Source: Fructobacillus papyrifericola (GTDB lineage Bacteria > Bacillota > Bacilli > Lactobacillales > Lactobacillaceae). Taken from it: a stretch of DNA of 64,000 nucleotides. The first letter of the stretch is position 1; every line of letters begins with the position of its first letter. The stretch spans positions 62,001 through 126,000 of the forward strand of contig NZ_JAAMFJ010000002.1 of NCBI RefSeq assembly GCF_018437235.1, read 5' to 3'. Made by a program: the position numbers and the translations under genes. Positions 45,055 to 51,816 of the stretch are shown in pieces. The notes below the pieces were generated by a model. It was not told the DNA's origin. It saw only the letters and a program-made list of their open reading frames with translations, and made no database searches.

Positions 45055-45530
45055 TGCAAAGTAAAACAAAAAAGCCATTTTACAAACGCGTTTGGTTTAT
45101 TCTACTTGTCGTTCTTGTTGCGTTTGTTGGGATTGCCAACATGGGGGACAGCTCTGAAAAAGCAGATTCTAAAACAAGCAGTTCGCAGAAAACGAGCTCT
45201 TCAACTCAGAAAAACAGTTCTGTTCCAAAGGAGTACACAAGCGCACTAAAGTCTGCTCAGAACTATAACAAGATTATGCATATGTCAAAAGCTGGTTTAT
45301 ACGAACAGCTCACGGCTGATGCAGGCGATAAATTTTCGCCAGAAGCAGCACAATACGCTGTTGACAATTTAAAAGCTGATTATAATGAAAATGCTTTAAA
45401 GTCCGCCGAAACTTACCAAAAAACAATGAACATGTCTCCAGAAAGCATCCGGGAACAACTAACTGCCGATGCCGGTGACAAATTCACTCAGGATCAAGCT
45501 AATTATGCCATCGATCATTTGAGCAAATAA
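45054..45530 (+). CDS. Ltp-like surface protein with two HTH-like repeats
   Basis: The 158-aa protein has an N-terminal TM (about 12-30), a Ser/Thr/Lys-rich spacer (33-58), and two tandem ~48-residue repeats (ALKSAQNYNKIMHMSKAGLY... and ALKSAETYQKTMNMSPESIR...), each with a LTADAGDKF end. Such repeats define the Ltp family; the phage TP-J34 Ltp lipoprotein blocks phage DNA injection. Here there is no Cys lipobox, so anchoring is by the helix. A role in superinfection exclusion is possible but not shown. Confidence 0.75.
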   Translation: MQSKTKKPFYKRVWFILLVVLVAFVGIANMGDSSEKADSKTSSSQKTSSSTQKNSSVPKEYTSALKSAQNYNKIMHMSKAGLYEQLTADAGDKFSPEAAQYAVDNLKADYNENALKSAETYQKTMNMSPESIREQLTADAGDKFTQDQANYAIDHLSK

Positions 45531-45534
45531 ACCC

Positions 45535-45579
45535 AAAAGCCAAGCAGAACCTCCTTTCGTGTTTTGCTTGGCTTTTTTT
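45535..45579 (+). terminator. Terminator of the Ltp-like gene
   Basis: AAAAGCCAAGCA...TGCTTGGCTTTTTTT hairpin. Confidence 0.8.
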
Positions 45580-45652
45580 CGATTCCTCTGTATACTAGTA
45601 TAGTAACATTCCCGTAACATTATCCCTTGTTAAAGAAGAAAGTTGGTCACCC

Positions 45653-45894
45653 ATGGTAGAAAAAACAATGAATAAACACGTCTTCGTCTGGGTTGGTGCC
45701 TTCCTCTTTGGTCTCTTCGGTGTCGACCGCTTCATGCGTGGCCAAATCGGTATCGGGATCTTGAAACTGGTGATTGAAGCCGGGACCTTTGGCTTTGGGC
45801 TCTGATTGACTTTTTAATTGCCGTCAAGAAGGCCTACAGTGATTTTTCTGGAACAAATCAAATTACCTTTATCAATGGACATTACGCAAAATGA
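45653..45894 (+). pseudogene. TM2-domain protein, frameshifted copy
   Basis: The 5' part encodes a TM2-like helix pair (FVWVGAFLFGLFGVDRFMRGQIGIG). After GGC TTT GGG CTC it hits TGA (about 45805). One missing T would restore GFWALIDFLIAVKK and an intact protein ending ITFINGHYAK. The next gene (45891) is an intact paralogue that starts in the last codons. A sequencing error cannot be ruled out. Confidence 0.75.
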
Positions 45895-46169
45895 TTAATG
45901 CAAACTACGGTGGCGAACACCCCTCAGTAAAAGAAAACGTGATCAACAAGCAGCTCTTCGTTTGGGTCGGGGCCTTCCTGCTTGGCGGCCTAGCCGTCGA
46001 CCGCTTCATGCGTGGCCAGGTCGGCGTTGGCATTGCCAAACTGCTGCTCAATTGGTTGACCCTTGGCATCTGGCACTTAGTCGACTTTATCATCGCGGTC
46101 ATCAAGGCCTACGGTGTCTATCAAGACACGCAAAACCTCACCTTTATCAACGGCTACTACAGTCGTTAA
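45891..46169 (+). CDS. TM2-domain protein
   Basis: The 92-aa TM2-domain protein has two hydrophobic helices joined by a short turn (GAFLLGGLAVDRFMRGQVGVGIAKLL and IWHLVDFIIAVIKAYG). TM2 proteins are small membrane proteins of unknown role. It is a tandem paralogue of the frameshifted copy before it; the start overlaps that copy's stop (ATGA). Confidence 0.82.
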   Translation: MINANYGGEHPSVKENVINKQLFVWVGAFLLGGLAVDRFMRGQVGVGIAKLLLNWLTLGIWHLVDFIIAVIKAYGVYQDTQNLTFINGYYSR

Positions 46170-46179
46170 TGGAAAAAGA

Positions 46180-46210
46180 AAAGCCTTCATCTTAAGATGA
46201 GGGCTTTTTG
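46180..46210. terminator. Terminator between TM2 and the UV-glycosylase gene
   Basis: AAAAGCCTTCATCTTAAGATGAGGGCTTTTT hairpin, placed to end both convergent units. Confidence 0.75.
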
Positions 46211-46212
46211 GT

Positions 46213-46689
46213 TTAGCGTATGTTATCCAATTCTGGGTAAGTGTGCAAGAGTGAGTCAACCATCCCCTGCCAAACAGCGGCATCAATCTGCTGGGTATCC
46301 GCCTTCTCCTGCATCATATAGAGGTTTTGCAGTAGGTAGCGCTTGTCATGGAAGCCTTCGTATAGTTCCTGGCCGTTTTCTAGTCGGATCGTTCCCTTTT
46401 GGTCTTTTTGATAAACAATCGGTTGCTCCCAGTCGTAATCAATATCATTAATCAGCTTCTGGTGGGACTTCTCCGACGTCTTATACCCCCGGTGCTGCAT
46501 TTCTTCCTTCACCAGCTGAGTATATGCCTTCAAGTGTTCCAGTGAAAAGTCGTTCAACCGATTCACGGTCGCGTGGTTCACGGCGCCGTGCTTGGCAATG
46601 GCACCGGTAATGGCCAGGCACTCCCGCCACTGGCCGAGCAGGTGCTGCCGAGACAGGCTTTGAATGAGTCGATAATGCCACAAACGCAT
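46213..46689 (-). CDS. Pyrimidine-dimer DNA glycosylase (T4 endonuclease V-like)
   Basis: The 158-aa protein starts MRLWHYRLIQSLSRQHLLGQWRE and continues HATVN...EHLKAYTQLVKEEMQHRGY, the TIGR02328/Pyr_excise pattern of T4 endoV relatives. Such enzymes cut the glycosyl bond of UV photodimers and nick the AP site. In the family the catalytic amine is the N-terminal residue, and Thr2 in T4 endoV is Arg here. ATG 46689 is chosen over GTG 46698 because of the AAGGAG spacing. Confidence 0.75.
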   Translation of the reverse strand: MRLWHYRLIQSLSRQHLLGQWRECLAITGAIAKHGAVNHATVNRLNDFSLEHLKAYTQLVKEEMQHRGYKTSEKSHQKLINDIDYDWEQPIVYQKDQKGTIRLENGQELYEGFHDKRYLLQNLYMMQEKADTQQIDAAVWQGMVDSLLHTYPELDNIR

Positions 46690-46752
46690 GAATTTCACTC
46701 CTTTTTGTTTTCGTTGCCTTTTATTATACGGACTTTTCTTCTTGATAACAGC

Positions 46753-46785
46753 AAAAAAGTCAGTGCTTAAAGCACTGACTTTTTA
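46753..46785 (-). terminator. Terminator of the 46801 gene
   Basis: AAAAAAGTCAGTGCTTAAAGCACTGACTTTTTA hairpin, just after the exported-protein stop on the minus strand. Confidence 0.8.
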
Positions 46786-46800
46786 ATCGAATCCTTTAAA

Positions 46801-47490
46801 TTAATCAAACCAGTATGTGGAAACGTAGGTTCCAGAAGCATCATCACAAGTCTGAATACCAATGGCGTGTTGATCAGCAAGGTCTTGCACCGTTTCCAGC
46901 GAATCCAGGCGCTTCATGCCGTGGTGGATCTCTGACACGTGGTAGGTCCGGCCGTTGACAACCGCTTCGCTACCGTAGCTCAATTGACGAACGGCACTAC
47001 CCGCCTTCGAGGCCGCTTCGGCCAAGTAGTAGTTTGGAATGGCTGACCACTGGAAGATGTATGGCGTCCACCGTGGCGTGTTGCCACCACTTGTGTTTGA
47101 AAAAGTTGTGACGTCAAAGTGTTGGCCAGCGAAGTTGAAGCCGTCCGTGCGGTTAGCAGTGGTGCTTGCACTTGCTGTTGCCGTTGCAGTGCTTACTTGA
47201 TCCGTCGTCGTTGTTTGACTAGCATTCTGGTCATCTTGACTCTGACTTTGGCCTTGCGCATTGTTCTGCGCATCGCTTGGCTGGCTGGCTTCAATCGCTT
47301 GGTTGGCTTGTTCAGCCGTTTGTTCAACTTTGGCCGCTGACGTCGTCTTTTTTGTCTTTAAGACTTTTGAACGGTTGGGCTTTTCCTGTGCCCCTTGAAT
47401 TTGCTGGTGGCCAAATCCGGATCCAGCAGCAATGATAACGGTCGTTAGCGCTGTCACCAAAAGTGCGCGGCGCTTCATTAAATTCCTCAT
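46801..47490 (-). CDS. Secreted protein with low-complexity linker and compact C-terminal domain
   Basis: The 229-aa protein has a signal peptide (about 1-34, ALTTVIIAAGSGFG), a Gln/Ser/Thr/Ala-rich linker (35-115), and a C-terminal domain (about 117-229) with an IQTC cysteine segment and H-rich SEIHHGM. The last part distantly recalls the sortase TLxTC region, but catalytic Arg and His positions are not clear. Both an ATG at 47490 and one at 47478 have fair ribosome sites. Function unknown. Confidence 0.6.
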   Translation of the reverse strand: MRNLMKRRALLVTALTTVIIAAGSGFGHQQIQGAQEKPNRSKVLKTKKTTSAAKVEQTAEQANQAIEASQPSDAQNNAQGQSQSQDDQNASQTTTTDQVSTATATASASTTANRTDGFNFAGQHFDVTTFSNTSGGNTPRWTPYIFQWSAIPNYYLAEAASKAGSAVRQLSYGSEAVVNGRTYHVSEIHHGMKRLDSLETVQDLADQHAIGIQTCDDASGTYVSTYWFD

Positions 47491-47824
47491 GATTTTCTCC
47501 CTAGCTGAGTTAACTTAACCAGATTAACAGGATGAAGATTGCGAAAGAATATCAAGAGATTGCCGAATGATTAGCCTTATTTAACAAGAAGATTTCTTAC
47601 AATAATGCGTCATTTACGAAAGTCGACCGAAGCCGTTCTAAAGGCTTTTTAAAAATGTGAAAAAAGTAAAATGTCAGAACTGTTGCTGATTTATCATATC
47701 CGGGTCAAATTCGGGTATTGCGAATGGGATAAAGCGCTTTAGAATAGGACTGCCGCGACTTTGATTCTTTCTAAAAAATAGACAGCGGTACCTGGAACAG
47801 TTAAAAATTATCCAATTTTTAATA

Positions 47825-47838
47825 CGAACAGATGTTCG
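47825..47838 (+). promoter_or_regulatory. LexA (SOS) box upstream of the Abi gene
   Basis: CGAACAGATGTTCG matches the Gram-positive LexA consensus CGAAC-N4-GTTCG exactly. It is extended as a 22-bp near-perfect palindrome (AATACGAAC-AGAT-GTTCGTATT, 47821-47842). A TAAAAT -10 like site lies at 47849-47854, so LexA would cover the promoter. Confidence 0.75.
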
Positions 47839-47959
47839 TATTATGTGGTAAAATAGGTCTATCAACCGTGATGCATGATTTTTTTCTAAGGAAGTTTCAG
47901 CAGTTATACACGTTTTGGACAAACACTGGGCCCGCTTTCTTTCATTAGGAGGTACTGCT

Positions 47960-48922
47960 ATGCCAAACCATGCCAACTTTTTGGGTTGGGAAGAACAATT
48001 ACATGAGCTGCAAAAGACTTACAACTTGCAGATTGAATCAAAGGAAAGTGCCCTTGCGACTTTAAAGAAGTATGCCTTTCACAGTCTCGTTCAGGGTTAT
48101 TTGCCTTCGTTAAAGGACCCAAAACAACCAACACGCTTCATGCCGGGGATTAGCATCGAAACACTGGGTGTGATTCAGATGCTTGAAAACCGCCTTTCTT
48201 CCGAATTACTACAAGCCATTATCTCGATTGAAAAGAACATGAAAGCCCTTTTCCAACAAGCCATTAGCAAGGAACTTGGTACAAAGGAAAGTGACTACCT
48301 CAGGCCCGACCCCTATCTTTCCTGGAAAACCCAGCGGCAACAAACACTGGCCCTATTCTTAGAAAAAACCAAGAAGAGTCAACAGGTGTCAAGCGATCTA
48401 CACCGACACCGACAGACCGGTAATGTACCACCCTGGGTCTTGGTTAACGAAATTAGCTTTGGTCAGTTTATGCACTGGTACATGATGAGTCCCCTGCCCG
48501 TTAAACGGTTAGTTGTTGCGGACTTTACCATGCCTTTTACTGAAGAAAGACAGCGGCTGGACTGCTTTAAAGAGGCCCTTGGTTTTCTGGTATCATTTCG
48601 TAACGGCCTGGCCCATGGGACGCTAATCGGCCAAATTAGAAGCAAGGCCAGTCTGCATTATGAGCAGATTCAGCCCTTTTACGAAGAAAGCGTCATCAAC
48701 CTTGAAGAATTCACTGAAGGACATGGGAAACGGGACTTTTTCGGCCTTCTCCTTGTCATTGGTATCTTTCTTAAGCAAAGCGAACGGCAGATTTTTAAGG
48801 ACCAGTTACTAAACCTACTGGCTATCCTCGACACCCTCATTCCACTCAACCAAATGGCCATGCGGCAAATATTGGGCAATGCTCCGCTGAACTTGCTGGA
48901 AAGGGTGGAAAAGATTCTTTGA
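47960..48922 (+). CDS. Abi_2/AbiF-type HEPN-domain abortive infection protein
   Basis: The 320-aa protein matches the Abi_2 (AbiD/AbiF) family: early KYAFHSLVQGY segment, central PPWVLVNEISFGQ signature (about 157-169), and a HEPN RNase motif R-N-G-L-A-H (R214, H219). Such proteins act as phage-triggered RNases that stop growth. It starts at ATG 47960 after GGAGG and has a LexA box about 120 bp upstream. It is close to the prophage border, suggesting a prophage-linked defence gene. Confidence 0.85.
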   Translation: MPNHANFLGWEEQLHELQKTYNLQIESKESALATLKKYAFHSLVQGYLPSLKDPKQPTRFMPGISIETLGVIQMLENRLSSELLQAIISIEKNMKALFQQAISKELGTKESDYLRPDPYLSWKTQRQQTLALFLEKTKKSQQVSSDLHRHRQTGNVPPWVLVNEISFGQFMHWYMMSPLPVKRLVVADFTMPFTEERQRLDCFKEALGFLVSFRNGLAHGTLIGQIRSKASLHYEQIQPFYEESVINLEEFTEGHGKRDFFGLLLVIGIFLKQSERQIFKDQLLNLLAILDTLIPLNQMAMRQILGNAPLNLLERVEKIL

Positions 48923-48924
48923 TG

Positions 48925-48962
48925 AAAAAAGTCCCGTGTAATTGAAATTACACAGGACTTTT
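48925..48962 (+). terminator. Terminator of the Abi gene
   Basis: AAAAAAGTCCCGTGTAATT / AATTACACAGGACTTTTG hairpin, 3 bp after the stop. Confidence 0.8.
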
Positions 48963-49127
48963 GAATTGCTTTAAAGCACGATGCCGACTAACGGAAATTA
49001 AAATGCTTATATAATAGCATTTTTAAGTATATGTGTCTGAAAAATGTCTAATTTAATTCCGCCAAATTTTTATCTCAATCACAGAAGTAGGGAATTTTAT
49101 TTTGGAAGTCGCTACGGTAACGACGTT
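48963..49127. other. Probable chromosome-prophage junction, no gene
   Basis: This ~165 bp AT-rich stretch lies between the Abi terminator and the first degenerate prophage-side gene. I see no coding potential, promoter or tRNA here. It is the likeliest place for the attachment site, but the matching att copy lies outside the window, so no core can be named. Confidence 0.4.
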
Positions 49128-49399
49128 TTAATTGTACACGTTCACGTTCAAATTGTAATCACGTTGTAAAACATCAACAGCTTTTAGCACTTCATCTTGT
49201 TGGCTAGCTGTATATGATTTAATTTCTCAAGATATTGTGGATTTTCCTACTTTGTTCCATTCAAAAAAACATTGATGTCATGTTTAAACTCTGGCATTAC
49301 GACACGGATCGCATAAATAGTGTTTGGTTGCTTCTTCCAAAGTGGTTCTACTGCTTTAAAAATCTCTCGAGCTATTTGTTTACTATCCTTCTTTGCCAA
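49128..49399 (-). pseudogene. Degenerate small prophage-end gene
   Basis: From TTG 49399 a frame encodes 50 residues (AKKDSKQIAREIFKAVEP...NVFLNGTK) and stops at 49247. A second frame then continues plausibly (VGKSTIS, stop, EIKSYTASQQDEVLKAVDVLQ...NVNVYN) to 49128. A frameshift plus a nonsense codon would explain both pieces as one broken gene of about 100 residues. Function unknown. Confidence 0.5.
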
Positions 49400-49565
49400 T
49401 CTCTTTACTTCTTTCTTCGATTAAATTAATTAATTCCTTTAAATCATCAGCGGTTGCTAACTTGCGAATGAACGATCGTGACGTTGAACGGTATGAAAGA
49501 TAGCGATTATGTTTCTTATTTTTATCACGCCATTTTTTATTCTTTTCATTTTGTGTTAGTGCCAT
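49383..49565 (-). CDS. Small prophage-type protein, unknown
   Basis: The 60-aa basic and helical protein (KNKKWRDKNKKHNRYLSYRS...) starts at ATG 49565 after a GGGGG ribosome site. Small K/R/N-rich proteins of this kind occur on LAB phages and plasmids. No domain recognised. It is the third gene in a tiny minus-strand operon (49850-49383). Confidence 0.55.
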   Translation of the reverse strand: MALTQNEKNKKWRDKNKKHNRYLSYRSTSRSFIRKLATADDLKELINLIEERSKEIGKEG

Positions 49566-49574
49566 GATGTCCCC

Positions 49575-49709
49575 CTATTTAATTAACCACCAAACAACTA
49601 TCCCAATGGCAATTAATACAATTGTGGAAGCCACCATTTCTTTAGGCGTTGCTTTTTTAATTTCAATAGTGGTATGTGCGCCAGCCTTACTTGTATATTC
49701 TTTTTTCAT
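49575..49709 (-). CDS. 44-aa single-TM peptide
   Basis: MKKEYTSKAGAHTTIEIKK... has a polar N-terminus and one hydrophobic helix (about 25-42) ending WWLIK. It starts at ATG 49709 with a weak ribosome site. It lies between the 29-aa and 60-aa ORFs. It resembles small membrane peptides of phages and type I toxins only in general layout. Confidence 0.5.
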   Translation of the reverse strand: MKKEYTSKAGAHTTIEIKKATPKEMVASTIVLIAIGIVVWWLIK

Positions 49710-49760
49710 ATCTATGGTAAGATGAGTGTACACGAAAGAGACCGAGTGGTCTCGGCTGTT

Positions 49761-49850
49761 TTACCAGCTTTTCGTGAATGTTAGAGTTACGATTACAAGT
49801 CTGATTTTGATGGTTAGCTTGTTTCGTGGCTCTTTTTTATTTTCGCTCAT
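49761..49850 (-). CDS. 29-aa basic peptide with strong expression signals
   Basis: ATG 49850 is preceded by AGGAGG and a near-consensus promoter. The peptide MSENKKEPRNKLTIKIRLVI plus nine residues is very basic and ends KSW. A GAGACC/GGTCTC hairpin lies downstream (about 49725-49745). It may be a leader peptide for the two genes that follow, or a small phage protein. Confidence 0.45.
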   Translation of the reverse strand: MSENKKEPRNKLTIKIRLVIVTLTFTKSW

Positions 49851-49876
49851 CTCTTTCCTCCTTTCTATACTTATTA

Positions 49877-49905
49877 TAATACTCCATATATTACTGTTTG
49901 TCAAC
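49877..49905 (-). promoter_or_regulatory. Promoter of the small-peptide operon
   Basis: On the minus strand TTGACA, a 17-bp spacer and TATTAT occur about 30-55 bp upstream of ATG 49850. This is one of the best promoters at the prophage end. Confidence 0.6.
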
Positions 49906-49962
49906 GTTTTTACTTACTATTTTTGCACAAAAAAAGACCTGCAATTAAGCAGGTCACAAATT

Positions 49963-50520
49963 CTAACGAATCCATTTCATTGATTTTATTTCTGTTAATC
50001 TACGTTCTGTAAATATATTAGGAGTTTTTCGAACATGAAGAGTAGCAGGAACATAATATCCCTTATTATTTGGAGAAAATCCTATTAACACCATTCTTTT
50101 CTTTCGTTCGTCTAGATAATCATAAATAAGAAATTCAACATTTCCAAGACGAGGAGGACGAATATCTTTAGTTATAACCATTAACTGTGACGAATTTTTT
50201 TGGAAGACTTCATTTAAAAAACTATGATACTTCATTCTATCCTTAATTTTTTCTCCAAAAGATAAATCTTTTTTAATATCATCTAGCGTTAAATCACCAG
50301 ATTTTATTAATTCGATAATATGACTAGCCGACCTGCGTTTTGATAAATACTGAAGTCCTAGAAGATGCGGAATATCTAAAATATCAAAGTTAATCACTAT
50401 ATTTTGAAGCGGTTTAAAATTAGTTGTAATTTCTACTGTGTGTCCGTGATAATCACGATCATAGTTATCGACAATTTCTTTTAATGTATTCAATTCTAAG
50501 TAATCAAAGGATCTATACAC
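49963..50520 (-). CDS. PBECR4-like (BECR-fold) nuclease, candidate toxin
   Basis: The 185-aa protein starts at GTG 50520 after GGAG. It shows the order of conserved segments I associate with the PBECR4 domain: IPHLLGLQYL (50-59), IIELIKSGDLTLDDIKK (68-84), KIKDRMKYHSFLNEVF (91-106) and YYVPATLHVRKTPNIF (155-170). PBECR domains are BECR-fold RNases found in polymorphic toxins and phages. It is separated from an upstream terminator by about 13 nt and so depends on read-through from the RNA gene at 50533-50709. This is the toxin of a proposed RNA-antitoxin module. Confidence 0.65.
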   Translation of the reverse strand: MYRSFDYLELNTLKEIVDNYDRDYHGHTVEITTNFKPLQNIVINFDILDIPHLLGLQYLSKRRSASHIIELIKSGDLTLDDIKKDLSFGEKIKDRMKYHSFLNEVFQKNSSQLMVITKDIRPPRLGNVEFLIYDYLDERKKRMVLIGFSPNNKGYYVPATLHVRKTPNIFTERRLTEIKSMKWIR

Positions 50521-50532
50521 TTATTAGTCTCC

Positions 50533-50709
50533 AAAAAAAAATGCCCGGGAATTTAATACCCGAGCACCAATATGTACGCTGGCGTACCGTCAGGCGTCAC
50601 GGTAGGGACATACGATGATGTACAAGGCCCAATCATCAGGCTTCCATTTTCGCCAGCCTAAAAATGGTGGGTTCAAACAAGACGGAATACGGAATTAAGT
50701 CCTGTTCGT
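50533..50709 (-). ncRNA. Structured ncRNA upstream of the PBECR4-like gene (candidate RNA antitoxin)
   Basis: Transcription would begin near 50709 and end at the T-run 50533-50541, giving ~175 nt. Read 5' to 3' it contains: ACAGGAC...GTCTTGT arms; CCATTTT/AAAATGG stem whose loop AGGCT can pair with AGCCT just after the stem (H-type pseudoknot); GATGAT/ATCATC stem; TACCGT/ACGGTA stem; GTACG/CGTAC stem; and a CTCGGG/CCCGGG terminator. GCTGGCG in the first loop is also complementary to CGCCAGC in the later stem. No ORF with a ribosome site is seen. Could be a known LAB motif (e.g. Lacto-int-like) instead. Confidence 0.6.
50541..50567 (-). terminator. Terminator of the ncRNA, before the toxin-like gene
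   Basis: GCTCGGGTATTAAATTCCCGGGC hairpin followed by A and nine T on the minus strand. Its T-run touches the GGAG ribosome site of the PBECR4-like gene. Confidence 0.8.
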
Positions 50710-50715
50710 GCCTCA

Positions 50716-50744
50716 ATTATATATTCCTCATAAGAAGTTGTAAA
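50716..50744 (-). promoter_or_regulatory. Strong promoter for the structured ncRNA
   Basis: TTTACA (50744-50739), exact 17-bp spacer, TATAAT (50721-50716) on the minus strand. Confidence 0.75.
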
Positions 50745-50780
50745 GATATTTTTTAGATCATTAAGCTTGATATTTTATAT

Positions 50781-50905
50781 ACGCCCCGAAGGGCATGGGT
50801 TAATTACGATAATCAAAAAAGACCCACCAAAGGGTGAGCCTGTAATTAGCAGCTCGCATTAACGAGCACGCCTTAATTCTAACATATATGTACGCCCCGA
50901 AGGGC
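50781..50905. repeat. Direct repeat ACGCCCCGAAGGGC, two copies
   Basis: The 14-bp sequence occurs at 50781-50794 and 50892-50905, each preceded by a TATAT-rich stretch. The second is followed on the plus strand by seven T and could be a plus-strand terminator. Confidence 0.6.
50808..50860 (-). terminator. Terminator(s) of the late lysis operon
   Basis: The minus strand shows GCTCG/CGAGC (about 50852-50867) and then GGCTCACCC...GGTGGGTC followed by TTTTTT (50840-50812). This ends the endolysin transcript, so the ncRNA is a separate unit. Confidence 0.65.
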
Positions 50906-50910
50906 TTTTT

Positions 50911-51804
50911 TTATTCGTGATTCCAGAACTTGTCAGCATCGAACCAGATGATACCGTTGCCGTCCAAGAAATCAATTCCGACTGCGTTGGCGTTATCAGA
51001 GTATTTATCAATAATACCACGTTGATATTCCTTCTTAAACGCTACACGTCCACCATCATTGAATGACCGTCCTTGTGGGTCGTCCAAATCTTCCAACAAC
51101 TTAGTCGGGATACCATTATCAGGCCATGAAAATGGGTCGGCTGTCAATTCCTCTGACCGTACCTGGTAGATTCCATATTGCAACTGGCAGGTATTGTTGA
51201 TAAATGAACCCTGCAATACGAATCGATTTCCTCCTGCTTGGAACCTTTGAATAGCTGTTTGTCCATTTGACTGTGGTGTCGAAGTGGCCGCTTGAGTCGG
51301 CACATATCCACCACCATTGTTAATGGCATTAGCTCGATCAGCAATTTCTTGCAGCTTATCCTTCAACTGACCTGGGCATGCAGTAGACGTAAATTGCGAG
51401 TGTGGGAATAGGTTCTTATATGGCACAACTTGGCCGAAACCATACCGCTTAGCAATGTCAGCCACCAACTTAGCACTGGCTTCAATTGTTGCCTGTGCAA
51501 TGTCATAGTTAGGCGCCAGATTAACATTAGCATGCTCAATGCCAATACTCGTTAGATTAGTACCCCAATCGCCCGCATGCCATGCTGTGTTATCTTCATC
51601 AACATAGGCACGAATCTGTCCATCTTGTCCAATTCCATAGTGAGCCGAGGCTTGTCGATTGTTCCAAATGCCAGGTACTGAATCATAGTCAATCGTGGCC
51701 ATGTGGTGAACCACAATTTTATTAACGGAATTTCCTTGCCGCCCCTGTGTGAAATTAGGGAATGACTGGAATCCATAAGGTGTTGCTAATCCTGATACTG
51801 TCAT
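50911..51804 (-). CDS. Phage endolysin: N-acetylmuramoyl-L-alanine amidase
   Basis: The 297-aa protein has an N-terminal Amidase_2 (PGRP-like) domain (about 20-165) with zinc/catalytic residues H33-H34 in VVHHMA, an H in LFPHSQF (about 135) and a C in TACPG. The C-terminal ~120 residues (about 180-297) form a cell-wall-binding domain that I do not recognise. It cuts the MurNAc-L-Ala bond during lysis. Confidence 0.88.
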   Translation of the reverse strand: MTVSGLATPYGFQSFPNFTQGRQGNSVNKIVVHHMATIDYDSVPGIWNNRQASAHYGIGQDGQIRAYVDEDNTAWHAGDWGTNLTSIGIEHANVNLAPNYDIAQATIEASAKLVADIAKRYGFGQVVPYKNLFPHSQFTSTACPGQLKDKLQEIADRANAINNGGGYVPTQAATSTPQSNGQTAIQRFQAGGNRFVLQGSFINNTCQLQYGIYQVRSEELTADPFSWPDNGIPTKLLEDLDDPQGRSFNDGGRVAFKKEYQRGIIDKYSDNANAVGIDFLDGNGIIWFDADKFWNHE

Positions 51805-51816
51805 GTGTATTCCTCC

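Noticed and set aside
47674-47976. 100-aa minus-strand ORF over the Abi leader
   Set aside because: It has no ribosome site, runs through the LexA box and the Abi start region, and its composition is not protein-like except in the last 30 residues.
49726-49983. 85-aa hydrophobic plus-strand ORF
   Set aside because: It is antisense to the strong promoter and the 29-aa peptide, has no ribosome site of its own, and its hydrophobicity comes from the T-rich promoter sequence.
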